DNA of 64,000 nucleotides, from NCBI GenBank assembly GCA_023387735.1, contig JAEWHP010000036.1, positions 62,001 through 126,000 of the forward strand, given 5' to 3'. The translations under genes were made by a program, and so were the position numbers. This stretch comes from Pseudomonadota bacterium. GTDB lineage: Bacteria; Pseudomonadota; Alphaproteobacteria; Rhizobiales; Xanthobacteraceae. The notes under the pieces were generated by a model. It ran no database searches. It saw only the letters and a list, made by a program, of their open reading frames with translations, and was not told where the DNA came from. Positions 51,958 to 60,439 of this stretch are shown piece after piece. How positions within the stretch are numbered: the first letter of the stretch is position 1; every line of letters starts with the position of its first letter.

Positions 51958-53601
51958 ATGGAAACGTTCGATTACGTGATTATCGGCGCGGGCTCCGCGG
52001 GAAGCGTGCTCGCCAACCGGCTCGGCGAAGATACCGCCACCCGCATCTGCGTGCTCGAGGCGGGACCGAGCGACTGGCATCCGTACATCCATCTGCCGGC
52101 CGGTTTCATCAAGACGTTCCACATGAAGAGCGTCAACTGGGCCTATCAGCAGGAGCCGGGGCCGTGGACCGGCGGCCGCAGCATCTACGCGCCGCGTGGC
52201 AAGACGCTGGGCGGTTCGTCCTCCATCAACGGGCACATCTACAACCGCGGCCAGCGCCAGGATTTCGATACCTGGGCACAACAGGGCAACCGTGGCTGGG
52301 GCTATCCGGACATTCTGCCGTATTTCAAGCGGATGGAACGACGGGTCGGGGAGGGCGATGAGACCTATCGCGGGCGCGATGGCAGCCTGACCGTCACCAC
52401 GATGGACTGGAACGACCCGCTGTGCGAGGCCTTCATGGAAGGCGCCATGAGCCTAGGCATCCCGCGCAACCCCGACTACAACGGCGCGATCCAGGAGGGC
52501 GTGTCCTACTGCCAGCGCACCATCGAGAACGGCCTGCGCATGAGCGCTGCGAAAGCGTTCCTGCATCCGGCGCGGAAGCGGGGAAATGTCGACGTGCGGA
52601 CGCATGCGCATGTCACCAACATCATTTTCGAGGGCAAGCGCGCCGTCGGCGTGCGTTACCTCAGGGGTGGCAAGGGCGGTACGCCCGTCGAGGTGCGCGC
52701 CAGCAAGGAAGTCATTCTCTCCGGCGGCGCCTATAACTCGCCGCAGGTGCTGCAGCTGTCCGGCGTCGGTTCGCCGGAGCTGTTGCAATCGCACGGCATC
52801 GAGGTTCGTCATGCGCTGCCGGGCGTCGGCGAAGGGCTGCAGGATCACTACGCGCCGCGTTCGGTTGCGCGGGTGAAGAACATCCGGACCATCAACGAAC
52901 TGCGGCGCGGCCTGAGCCTGTGGGTCGAGGCGCTGAAGTGGGCTACCACCCGGCGCGGGCTGCTCTCGCTGTCGCCGACCATGGTCTATTGCTTCTGGCA
53001 CTCCGGCGAGACCACCGAAAGCTCCGACCTGCAGCTGACGTTTACGCCGGCGAGCTACAAGGAAGGCGTGCAGGGCCAGCTCGAGGACGAGCCAGGGATG
53101 ACCGTCGCCTCATGGCAGCAGCGGCCGGAGAGCCGCGGCTATGTTCGCATCCGCTCCGCCGATCCGTTCGCGCCGCCGATCATCCAGACCAATTACCTGG
53201 TCGAGGAGATCGATCGCCGCGTCGTCGTCGCCGGCATGAAGCTGGCACGGCGGCTGCTGCAGTCTGCGCCGCTCGCGCCCTATTACGCCTACGAGGATTT
53301 CCCCGGCCCCAAGGTGCAGAGCGACGATGAATTCCTCGCTGCCGCCACCGAGCGCGGCACCACCACGTTCCATCCTGGCTGCACCTGCCGCATGGGACCG
53401 GCCGATACGAAATGGGCCGTGGTCGATGACCAGTTGCGGGTGCACGGGCTGCAGGGCCTGCGCGTGGTCGACGCCTCGATTATGCCGCGGATGATTTCGG
53501 CCAACCTCAACGCCTCGACGCTGATGATCGCCGACAAGGCCTCCGACATGATCCGCGGCAAGACCGCGCCGGAAGCGGTGCGGTTTCCGGTGTCGGCCTA
53601 G
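51958..53601 (+). CDS. GMC-family FAD alcohol dehydrogenase (choline dehydrogenase-like)
   Basis: 547 residues. FAD site DYVIIGAGSAGSVLANRL, GMC signature YAPRGKTLGGSSSINGHIYNRG, LSGGAYNSPQVLQLSGVG, and the C-terminal catalytic histidine in TTFHPGCTCRMGPAD. It oxidises a primary or sugar alcohol, passing electrons to a quinone or cytochrome. A second paralogue lies at 35.2 kb. Here the neighbourhood (lactonase, MR-type dehydratase) hints at a polyol or sugar substrate. Confidence 0.9.
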   Translation: METFDYVIIGAGSAGSVLANRLGEDTATRICVLEAGPSDWHPYIHLPAGFIKTFHMKSVNWAYQQEPGPWTGGRSIYAPRGKTLGGSSSINGHIYNRGQRQDFDTWAQQGNRGWGYPDILPYFKRMERRVGEGDETYRGRDGSLTVTTMDWNDPLCEAFMEGAMSLGIPRNPDYNGAIQEGVSYCQRTIENGLRMSAAKAFLHPARKRGNVDVRTHAHVTNIIFEGKRAVGVRYLRGGKGGTPVEVRASKEVILSGGAYNSPQVLQLSGVGSPELLQSHGIEVRHALPGVGEGLQDHYAPRSVARVKNIRTINELRRGLSLWVEALKWATTRRGLLSLSPTMVYCFWHSGETTESSDLQLTFTPASYKEGVQGQLEDEPGMTVASWQQRPESRGYVRIRSADPFAPPIIQTNYLVEEIDRRVVVAGMKLARRLLQSAPLAPYYAYEDFPGPKVQSDDEFLAAATERGTTTFHPGCTCRMGPADTKWAVVDDQLRVHGLQGLRVVDASIMPRMISANLNASTLMIADKASDMIRGKTAPEAVRFPVSA

Positions 53602-53625
53602 AACCCCCTCGCGCAAACCTCCGTC

Positions 53626-53648
53626 ATGCCCGGCCTTGTGCCGGGCAT
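53626..53648. repeat. Bidirectional hairpin between converging genes
   Basis: ATGCCCGGC (53626-53634) and GCCGGGCAT (53640-53648) form a perfect 9-bp stem with a CTTGT loop, flanked by CCGTC. It stands between the GMC gene and the monooxygenase gene, which converge. A decayed relative starts near 43086 after the kinase gene. No T-run on either side. Confidence 0.65.
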
Positions 53649-53676
53649 CCACGTCTTCACGCTGAAGCGCCGGGCC

Positions 53677-55179
53677 TCAGCCGTAAACGAACGCCTTGTC
53701 CTTCAGGTCGATGTTCGGGAACTCATCCTTCTCCGCCCAGTAATCCTGGTTGTGCTGCCACTCCGGCTTGTCGCCGCGCTTGGGCAGCAGGTGCATGCCG
53801 CGCATCATGTAGCCGGGATTGAAGTTTTCCGGATCGATCCAGGGCAGCAGCGGCATGTTGTGGTCTTCGGGACGCAGTTGCGGCGTCACCTTCTTCACGC
53901 CTGTTTCCTTCATGTGCGTGAGCAGCCGGCAGACGAAGTCGGCGACGAGGTCGACGCGCAGCGTCCAGCTGGCGCGGAAATAGCCAAACACCCAGACAAG
54001 GTTCGGCACGCCGGTGAACATCATGCCGCGGTAGGTCACGGTGTCGGCGAAGTCGAGCGGCTTGCCGTCGACGGCGAAGTCGATGTCGCCATTGGCCGAG
54101 AGGTGGAAGCCGGTCGCGGTGACGATGATGTCGGCCTCCAGTTCCTTGCCCGACTTCAGCAGGATGCCCTTCTCGGTGAAGCGGTCGATCTCGTCGGTGA
54201 CGACGGACGCCTTGCCGGACTTGATGCCCTGGAACAGGTCGCCGTCGGGAATAAAGGCGATGCGCTGCCGCCACGGCCGGTATTTCGGCGTGAAATGGGT
54301 CGCGATGTCGTAATCCTTGCCGAGATAGGCTTCGACCGCCGACAGCAGATCCTTCTTCGCCGCTTCCGGCTCATTGAACGTCTTGCGGGTGAAGGCATCC
54401 TGGTCGAACAAAATCTTGCGGCGGGTGATCTCGTGGATCCAGGTCTCGTCGACCTGCAGCTTCCGCAGTTCTTCCGCGATTTCGATCGCGTTGCGTCCGG
54501 TGCGGAAATAGGTCGGCGAGCGCTGCAGCATGGTGACATGCGCAGCATCTGGCGCCATCGCCGGGATCAGCGTGGCTGCGGTCGCGCCCGAGCCGATGAC
54601 GACGACGCGCTTGTTCCTGTAGTCGAGATCTTCAGGCCATTTCTGCGGATGAACGATCGGGCCCTTGAATTTGGCCATATCCTTCCACTCCGGCGTATAG
54701 CCCTCGGTGTGGCGGTAATAGCCCTGGCACATCCAGAAGAAATTGGTGGTGAAGCGGCGCTTCTCGCCGGTGTCGGTGCGCGTCGCCTCGATGGTCCAGA
54801 GATTCTCCGCGCTCGACCATGACGCCGAGGTGATGGTGTGCTGGTAGCGGATGTGTCGGGCGAGATCATTCTCCTCGATCACGTCGCCCATGTACTTGAG
54901 GATTTCCGCGGCGGTCGCGATCGGTGCCGATGTCCATGGCTTGAACCGATAGCCGAAAGTGTGCAGGTCGCTGTCGGACCGGATGCCGGGATAGCGGTGG
55001 GTGCTCCAGGTGCCGCCAAAGGTCTTCTGGGCCTCCAGCGCCACGAACGTCGTTCCCGGACATTGCGTGGTGAGGTGATAGGCCGCGCCGACGCCGGAGA
55101 TGCCGGTGCCCGCGATCAGCACGTCGAAATGCTCGGTGGCACCTGGTGAGGTCTTGTCGATCTGCGTTTGAACGTTCAT
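53677..55179 (-). CDS. Flavin-containing Baeyer-Villiger-type monooxygenase
   Basis: 500 residues. FAD motif GTGISG (24-29), NADPH motif GSGATA (196-201), and between them F171-K-G-P-I-V-H-P-Q-K-W-P182, an exact Baeyer-Villiger fingerprint FxGxxxHxxxWP. This supports oxidation of ketones to esters or lactones with NADPH and O2, as in EthA-like enzymes. The lactone product would fit the nearby lactonase, but this is inference. It is preceded by the terminator of the MoxR gene. Confidence 0.9.
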   Translation of the reverse strand: MNVQTQIDKTSPGATEHFDVLIAGTGISGVGAAYHLTTQCPGTTFVALEAQKTFGGTWSTHRYPGIRSDSDLHTFGYRFKPWTSAPIATAAEILKYMGDVIEENDLARHIRYQHTITSASWSSAENLWTIEATRTDTGEKRRFTTNFFWMCQGYYRHTEGYTPEWKDMAKFKGPIVHPQKWPEDLDYRNKRVVVIGSGATAATLIPAMAPDAAHVTMLQRSPTYFRTGRNAIEIAEELRKLQVDETWIHEITRRKILFDQDAFTRKTFNEPEAAKKDLLSAVEAYLGKDYDIATHFTPKYRPWRQRIAFIPDGDLFQGIKSGKASVVTDEIDRFTEKGILLKSGKELEADIIVTATGFHLSANGDIDFAVDGKPLDFADTVTYRGMMFTGVPNLVWVFGYFRASWTLRVDLVADFVCRLLTHMKETGVKKVTPQLRPEDHNMPLLPWIDPENFNPGYMMRGMHLLPKRGDKPEWQHNQDYWAEKDEFPNIDLKDKAFVYG

Positions 55180-55221
55180 CTGCCCTGATCTTTTTTGCTT
55201 GTCGCGTGATGCGAAACGAAA

Positions 55222-55244
55222 CGCCAGAACCTTAGGTTCTGGCG
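55222..55244 (-). terminator. Terminator after the MoxR gene
   Basis: CGCCAGAACC (55222-55231) and GGTTCTGGCG (55235-55244) form a perfect 10-bp stem with a 3-base loop. On the minus strand it is followed by TTTCGTTTCG, an interrupted T-run. It lies 19 bp after the MoxR stop. Confidence 0.7.
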
Positions 55245-55262
55245 CTGCTAGTCGTTAGCGAA

Positions 55263-56105
55263 TTATACTTCGCGCCGGCTGAGGAAAGCCAGCCGCTCGA
55301 ACAGGTGGACGTCCTGTTCGTTCTTGAGCAGCGCGCCGTGCAGCGGCGGGATCAGCTTGCGCGGATCGCGCTCCCTGAGCATTTCCGGCGTGATGTCCTC
55401 GTTCAGCAGCAGCTTGAGCCAGTCGAGCAGCTCGGAAGTCGAAGGCTTCTTCTTCAGGCCCGGCACTTCGCGCACCTCGAAGAAAATGCGCAGCGCTTCT
55501 TCGACCAGGCGCTTCTTGATGCCGGGGAAGTGGACGTCGACGATCCGGCTCATGGTGTCGGCGTCGGGGAACTTGATGTAGTGGAAGAAGCAGCGGCGCA
55601 GGAAGGCGTCCGGCAATTCCTTTTCGTTGTTGGAGGTGATCATCACGATCGGGCGCAGGCTCGCCTTGATGTTCTCGCCGGTCTCGTAGACGTAGAACTC
55701 CATGCGGTCGAGTTCGAGCAGCAGGTCGTTGGGGAATTCGATGTCGGCCTTGTCGATCTCGTCGATCAGGAGCACCGGGCGCTTGTCGTGGGTGAAGGCT
55801 TCCCACAATTTTCCGCGCTTGATGTAGTTCGAGATATCCGAGACCCTCGCGTCACCGAGCTGGCTGTCGCGCAGGCGCGAGACCGCGTCATATTCGTAGA
55901 GGCCCTGCTGCGCCTTGGTGGTGGACTTGATGTGCCAGGTCAGCAGCGGCGCGCCGAGTGCCTTCGAGACTTCTTCTGCCAGCACGGTCTTGCCGGTGCC
56001 GGGCTCGCCCTTGATCAGGAGCGGGCGCTCGAGCACGATCGAGGCGTTGACGGCGACCTTGAGGTCATCGGTGGCGACATAGTCCTTGGTGCCGGTAAAT
56101 TTCAT
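55263..56105 (-). CDS. MoxR family AAA+ ATPase
   Basis: 280 residues. Walker A GEPGTGKT at 33-40, Walker B VLLIDEID at 111-118, sensor-1 region ITSNNEKELPDAFLRRCFF. MoxR ATPases act as chaperones that insert cofactors or assemble complexes together with a VWA partner; this compact subtype pairs with CoxE-like proteins. The partner gene lies at 56.6 kb on the other strand. Confidence 0.92.
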   Translation of the reverse strand: MKFTGTKDYVATDDLKVAVNASIVLERPLLIKGEPGTGKTVLAEEVSKALGAPLLTWHIKSTTKAQQGLYEYDAVSRLRDSQLGDARVSDISNYIKRGKLWEAFTHDKRPVLLIDEIDKADIEFPNDLLLELDRMEFYVYETGENIKASLRPIVMITSNNEKELPDAFLRRCFFHYIKFPDADTMSRIVDVHFPGIKKRLVEEALRIFFEVREVPGLKKKPSTSELLDWLKLLLNEDITPEMLRERDPRKLIPPLHGALLKNEQDVHLFERLAFLSRREV

Positions 56106-56168
56106 CTAGCTGTTGCCTTGTTGCTCTTCGTTGCTCGTTCCTTGGCCGCTCGCGGCCTGAACAGTAAA

Positions 56169-56189
56169 CGACCGCCGTCTCGGCGGTCG
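56169..56189 (-). terminator. Terminator after the GlsB-type gene
   Basis: CGACCGCCG (56169-56177) and CGGCGGTCG (56181-56189) form a perfect 9-bp stem with a 3-base loop; on the minus strand TTTACTGTT follows. It lies 24 bp after the GlsB-type stop and before the MoxR gene. Confidence 0.7.
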
Positions 56190-56212
56190 CGATTGAAACA
56201 GGTACGTCGTCG

Positions 56213-56455
56213 TCAGCGTCTGATCAGCGACAGGATCACCAGGATGATCACCGCGCCGATGGTGGCGTTGATGATATCCCGAACCCAGCCTGCGCCGAGG
56301 CTGACGCCCAGTTGCGGCAGCAGCCAGCTCGCCAGCAGCGCGCCGATGATGCCGATCACGATATTGCCGATCAGCCCAAAGCCCGCACCGCGCACGATCA
56401 GCCCGGCGAGCCAGCCCGCAATACCGCCGATGATCAGCGCCGCAATGATGCTCAT
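56213..56455 (-). CDS. GlsB/YeaQ/YmgE family small membrane protein
   Basis: 80 residues with three Gly-rich membrane helices (IIAALIIGGIAGWLAGLI, GLIGNIVIGIIGALLASWLL, IINATIGAVIILVILSLI). The family (transglycosylase-associated protein) is linked to stress in many bacteria; its function is not settled. Its own terminator separates it from the MoxR gene. Confidence 0.9.
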   Translation of the reverse strand: MSIIAALIIGGIAGWLAGLIVRGAGFGLIGNIVIGIIGALLASWLLPQLGVSLGAGWVRDIINATIGAVIILVILSLIRR

Positions 56456-56614
56456 TGAATTTCCCCTGCCGGAATAAGCCCTTTACGGTTCAATTGTAAT
56501 TGAAAAACCTACCCGGTCTAGGCCTGACAGGTATGCGCTGGCCTTTGGCGTGAGCAGGCTCCCGGGCGCGAGCTGGCCCTTGACCTTGGCGGTTCGGCAG
56601 GCAATCTGTCAGCC

Positions 56615-57790
56615 ATGTTCCTGCAATTCTTCACATCGCTGCGCGACGCGCAGGTCCCCGTGACTCTACGGGAGTATTTGACGCTGATGGAGGCGCTCGA
56701 CGCCGACCTTGCCGATCAGACGGTAGAGAATTTCTATTACCTCTCCCGCGCGGCGCTGGTGAAGGACGAGCGCAATCTCGACAAGTTCGACCGTGTCTTC
56801 GGCAGCGTGTTCAAGGGGCTGGAAAGCCTGCTGGACGCCATGGACAAGGCCGAGATCCCCGAGGAGTGGCTGAAGAAGCTCGCGGAGAAATACCTCACCG
56901 AGGAAGAGAAGAAGCAGATCGAGGCGATGGGCTGGGACAAGCTCATGGAAACGCTTCGCAAGCGCCTCGAGGAGCAGAAGGGCCGCCACCAGGGCGGCAA
57001 CAAGTGGATCGGCACCGCCGGCACCTCGCCGTTCGGCGCCCACGGCTACAATCCCGAGGGCGTCCGGATCGGGCAGGAGAAGAACCGCAACAACCGCGCC
57101 GTGAAGGTGTGGGACAAGCGCGAGTTCAAGGATCTCGACGGCAATGTCGAGCTCGGCATCCGCAACATCAAGGTCGCGCTGCGGCGGTTGCGCAAGTTCG
57201 CCCGCACCGGCGCGCCCGACGAACTCGATCTCGAAACGACGATCAAGGAAACCGCCAACCAGGGCTATCTCGACGTGCACATGCGGCCCGAGCGGCGCAA
57301 CGCGGTCAAGGTGCTGGTGTTCTTCGACATTGGCGGCTCGATGGATTCACACGTCGAGCAGGTTGAGGAACTGTTCTCGGCAGCGAAGTCCGAGTTCAAG
57401 CACATGGAGTATTTCTACTTCCACAACTGCCTCTATGAAGGTGTGTGGAAGCAGAACAAGCGCCGCTTCACCGATCGCACGCCGACCTGGGACGTGCTGC
57501 ACAAGTACCCGCACGACTACAAGGTGGTGTTCGTCGGCGACGCCTCGATGTCACCTTACGAGATCATGGTCCCCGGCGGCTCGGTCGAACACGTCAACGA
57601 GGAGGCCGGCTCGGTCTGGCTGGAGCGCATCACGCGCACCTATCCGCATACGGTGTGGCTCAATCCGGTGGCGCAGAAGCACTGGGACTATTCGGAATCC
57701 ACCACCATCATTCGCCGCCTGTTCTCGGAGCGGATGTATCCGATCACGATCGAAGGCCTCGAAGGCGCGATGAAGGAGTTGGTGAGGTAA
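56615..57790 (+). CDS. CoxE-like VWA domain protein
   Basis: 391 residues, the usual partner of a compact MoxR ATPase. N-terminal half helical (FLQFFTSLRDAQVPVTLREYLTLMEAL, typical CoxE opening), a Gly-rich linker with SPFGAHGYNPEGVRIG, and a C-terminal VWA domain from about residue 232. The metal site is altered: D238-I-G-G-S242 where DxSxS is usual, so one serine is glycine. GDASMSPYEI is present further on. Function is probably cofactor insertion or complex assembly; the client is unknown. Confidence 0.85.
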   Translation: MFLQFFTSLRDAQVPVTLREYLTLMEALDADLADQTVENFYYLSRAALVKDERNLDKFDRVFGSVFKGLESLLDAMDKAEIPEEWLKKLAEKYLTEEEKKQIEAMGWDKLMETLRKRLEEQKGRHQGGNKWIGTAGTSPFGAHGYNPEGVRIGQEKNRNNRAVKVWDKREFKDLDGNVELGIRNIKVALRRLRKFARTGAPDELDLETTIKETANQGYLDVHMRPERRNAVKVLVFFDIGGSMDSHVEQVEELFSAAKSEFKHMEYFYFHNCLYEGVWKQNKRRFTDRTPTWDVLHKYPHDYKVVFVGDASMSPYEIMVPGGSVEHVNEEAGSVWLERITRTYPHTVWLNPVAQKHWDYSESTTIIRRLFSERMYPITIEGLEGAMKELVR

Positions 57791-57800
57791 TCACCATCGC

Positions 57801-57882
57801 CGTCATTCCGGGGCGATGCGAAGCATCGAGCCCGGAATCTCGAGATTCCGGGTCTGGTCCTGCGGACCATCCCGGAATGACG
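57801..57882. repeat. Cloverleaf-like palindromic repeat, copy 6
   Basis: Left arm CGATGC-GAA-GCATCG, centre CGGAATCTCGAGATTCCG, right arm TGGTCC-TGC-GGACCA, outer stem CGTCATTCCGG/CCGGAATGACG. Lies between the VWA gene and the rhodanese gene, ending 26 bp before the latter's ATG. Confidence 0.85.
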
Positions 57883-57908
57883 GTGCAAGAACAACCAAGG
57901 GAGAGTTC

Positions 57909-58322
57909 ATGCCCCAGACTATCCACACCGGCATCAAGGCCCTGATGGACCAGGCCAACGCCGCGATCGAGACCGTGAGCGCCGCCGACGCCATCGCGGT
58001 CGCACAAGACCCCAACATCGTGATCGTCGACATCCGCGATCCCCGCGAGATCGAACGCGAAGGCAAGATCCCGGGCGCGTTTTCCTGCACCCGCGGCATG
58101 CTGGAATTCTGGATCGATCCGGAAAGTCCCTACGCGAAGGCGATTTTCCAGGAGGACAAGAAATTCATCTTCCACTGCGCCGGCGGCCTGCGCTCGGCGC
58201 TCGCGGCCAAGACCGCGCAGGACATGGGTCTGAAGCCGGTCGCCCACATCGGCGGCGGTTTCGCCGCCTGGCGCGACGCCGGCGGCCCGATCGAGAAATG
58301 GGAGCCGAAGAAGAAGGGCTGA
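57909..58322 (+). CDS. Single-domain rhodanese-like protein
   Basis: 137 residues. Rhodanese fold with VIVDIRDPREIEREGKIPGA and the active-site loop FHCAGGLRS, nucleophile C90. It transfers sulfane sulfur or acts as a sensor of it. GGGAGAG fixes the ATG at 57909. It lies 107 bp before a two-domain sulfurtransferase, with a palindromic repeat between them. Confidence 0.9.
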   Translation: MPQTIHTGIKALMDQANAAIETVSAADAIAVAQDPNIVIVDIRDPREIEREGKIPGAFSCTRGMLEFWIDPESPYAKAIFQEDKKFIFHCAGGLRSALAAKTAQDMGLKPVAHIGGGFAAWRDAGGPIEKWEPKKKG

Positions 58323-58331
58323 GTTACTTCC

Positions 58332-58412
58332 CCGTCATTCCGGGGCGATGCGAAAGCATCGAACCCGGAATCTCGAGATTCCGGGTTCACGCTTCGCGTG
58401 CCCCGGAATGAC
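58332..58412. repeat. Cloverleaf-like palindromic repeat, copy 7
   Basis: Left arm CGATGC-GAAA-GCATCG, centre CGGAATCTCGAGATTCCG, right arm CACGC-TTC-GCGTG, outer stem CGTCATTCCGG/CCGGAATGAC. It ends 17 bp before the sulfurtransferase ATG. Confidence 0.85.
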
Positions 58413-58429
58413 AGCAAGGATTTTGCACC

Positions 58430-59284
58430 ATGCCTGCCATCAACGACCCGCTCGTCTCGACCGAATGGCTCGCCGAACACCTGAACGATCCGAAGGTCAA
58501 AGTCATCGACGCGTCGTTCAAGATGCCGGGCGTGCTGCCGCTGCCGAAGGACGATTTTCTCGCGTCGCATATTCCCGGCGCGGTGTTCTTCGATGTCGAC
58601 GCGGTGTCGGACCATTCCAATCCGCTGCCGCACATGTTTCCGTCGGCCGAGCAGTTCGGGCGCGATGTCGGCGGGCTCGGGATCGGCAATGACGATACCG
58701 TCGTGCTCTACGATTCCGGCGGCTGGGTCGCGGCGCCGCGGGTGTGGTGGATGTTTCTGTCGTTTGGCAAGGAAGTGCGCATCCTCAATGGCGGCCTGAA
58801 AAAGTGGGTCGCGGAGGGCCGCCAGGTCGAAAACGGGCAGGTGACGCCTCGGCCGGCCACATTCAAGGCCGTGTTCGACGCACGGCGTGTGCGCAGCATG
58901 CAGCAACTGATCGAAAATCTCGCAAGCCGGGCCGAGCAGGTGATCGATGCGCGCGCCAACGAGCGCTACCAGGGCAAGGTGGCCGAGCCGCGGCCGGGCC
59001 TTCGTTCAGGCCATATCCCGGGCAGCCTCAGCCTGCCTTACAACAACCTGTTCGATGCCGCGACCGGCACCATGAAGACGGCAGAGGAGTTGCGGGCCGC
59101 GTTTCTCGGTGCGGGCGTCAAGCTTGATGCGCCGATCGTGACCAGTTGCGGCTCCGGCGTCAGCGCCGCGGTGCTGACCCTGGCGCTGTATCGCCTTGGC
59201 GTTGAGAATCCGGCGCTGTATGACGGCTCGTGGACCGAGTGGGGTGCAGCGAACGGCCCGCCGGTCGCGACCGGGCCGGCCTGA
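58430..59284 (+). CDS. sseA: 3-mercaptopyruvate sulfurtransferase
   Basis: 284 residues, two tandem rhodanese domains. The C-terminal active site is S239-C240-G-S-G-V-S, the CGSGV signature of 3-mercaptopyruvate sulfurtransferases rather than thiosulfate rhodanese (CRxGx). It carries sulfur from 3-mercaptopyruvate to thiols or cyanide, in the cytosol. N-terminal half with VKVIDASFKMP and HIPGAVFFDVD. Confidence 0.92.
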   Translation: MPAINDPLVSTEWLAEHLNDPKVKVIDASFKMPGVLPLPKDDFLASHIPGAVFFDVDAVSDHSNPLPHMFPSAEQFGRDVGGLGIGNDDTVVLYDSGGWVAAPRVWWMFLSFGKEVRILNGGLKKWVAEGRQVENGQVTPRPATFKAVFDARRVRSMQQLIENLASRAEQVIDARANERYQGKVAEPRPGLRSGHIPGSLSLPYNNLFDAATGTMKTAEELRAAFLGAGVKLDAPIVTSCGSGVSAAVLTLALYRLGVENPALYDGSWTEWGAANGPPVATGPA

Positions 59285-59297
59285 CCTCGATCCGGCA

Positions 59298-60083
59298 TTA
59301 CCGCGTGAAGCGGAGAAGCGGCGTCGGCGCGGGTGCCGTCGCCGGTGCCGGCGTGAACGGGTTGGGTTGCTGTTGCTGCAGGGTCAGCGTGGCCTCGCGC
59401 GCCACGCGCGCGCGCCGCGCTTGCGCGATCCGCCGCCGTTCGCGGGCACGCTGAACGGCCCGCTTCCTGACGATGCTGCGGTCCGGGCCAGCCGATGTCG
59501 TTTCGTCAATGATGACGGCGGGGCCACCGAGCGTGGCAATCCTGGTCGCCGCGGCGTTGCCTTCGAGCGCATCGGGCGTCAGTTGCGTCGGGGCGGAGGC
59601 GGTTGCAGCGGGGGAGGCCGATGTTTCAGGAATTGCTGCGACGACTTCGACATCGGCAACCTCGGTCCCAACCCGAGCGGCCGGTGTCTCCATAGCGGCT
59701 TCAGGCGCCGGGGCGGGCGACCTCTCTTCCATGCTCAGGGCAGCCGTCCTCTCGGGCTCCGCCGGCGTCTCGTCTGCAGCCGTCTCGTCTGCAGCCGTCT
59801 CGGCTGGCGCTGCGCTATCTGGAGCGGCCTCCGGGGCGTCTGCGGTGCGGTCATCGTCCTGCGGCTGGTCAGCCACGGGCGGATCGACACGCAGCAGGGA
59901 AAGGCTCGGCATCGGTTCGTCGTTGAGCCGGGCGAAAACCGGTGCGGGCGGGGCCCGCCGCGTCGGCAGGCTGGCAAATTCCTCATGTGCGGCGCGCAGC
60001 AGGGCTGCGGCGCCAAGCCCGAACACCAGGACCGACATCGAAAGGACGATCGCGGCGAACAGGAAGCGAAATCCGGGGAGCAT
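59298..60083 (-). CDS. Ala/Pro-rich single-pass membrane protein
   Basis: About 261 residues. One membrane helix near the N-terminus (FRFLFAAIVLSMSVLVFGLGAAALL), then a long low-complexity Ala/Pro/Glu stretch to about residue 190, then a basic helix-like end (RSIVRKRAVQRARERRRIAQARRARVAREATLTLQQQQ). Function unknown; probably a periplasmic or envelope protein. ATG 60083 is preferred; GTG 60149 would add 22 polar residues. It converges with sseA and lies 14 bp from it. Confidence 0.65.
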   Translation of the reverse strand: MLPGFRFLFAAIVLSMSVLVFGLGAAALLRAAHEEFASLPTRRAPPAPVFARLNDEPMPSLSLLRVDPPVADQPQDDDRTADAPEAAPDSAAPAETAADETAADETPAEPERTAALSMEERSPAPAPEAAMETPAARVGTEVADVEVVAAIPETSASPAATASAPTQLTPDALEGNAAATRIATLGGPAVIIDETTSAGPDRSIVRKRAVQRARERRRIAQARRARVAREATLTLQQQQPNPFTPAPATAPAPTPLLRFTR

Positions 60084-60439
60084 GGACGCGAGTTCCGCCT
60101 TGCTTTGAGTCTGCAGGGCTATTGAATGCCAAGGGAACGCGGTGACCACTGTCTGGCTGATTCGGCGCGCGGCGCAGGCGAATCAGGCCGAATTGAGAGA
60201 CTATCTCAGCGCTCGTTTGTTTTTTGTTAACAATCTGCGGTCCAAACGCCGCACGAAGCCCGGTTATGGCGATTTCTGGCGCGATGAGGCATCTTTGCCG
60301 CAGCTCACGTGCGATCACAAATGACCGGTTCGGGCCGAATTTGGCTGCTTTGTCTTGAATGTGCCGCTATGTTCGGTCATCTCCTCGGGCCATCTCCGTT
60401 AACGGTCCGCTGGGGCTTGGGGTCTATAAAAAGGCGATG
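60084..60439. other. Divergent region before the L,D-transpeptidase gene
   Basis: About 356 bp. It includes a T-rich tract at 60213-60225 (TTTGTTTTTTGTT) and, close to the transpeptidase start, TATAAAAAGG. Short frames cross it but none is supported. It must carry the promoters of both divergent genes. Confidence 0.45.

Noticed and set aside
60142..60324. 60-codon plus-strand frame in the region before the L,D-transpeptidase
   Set aside because: No ribosome site and no recognisable domain; sits in the likely promoter region.
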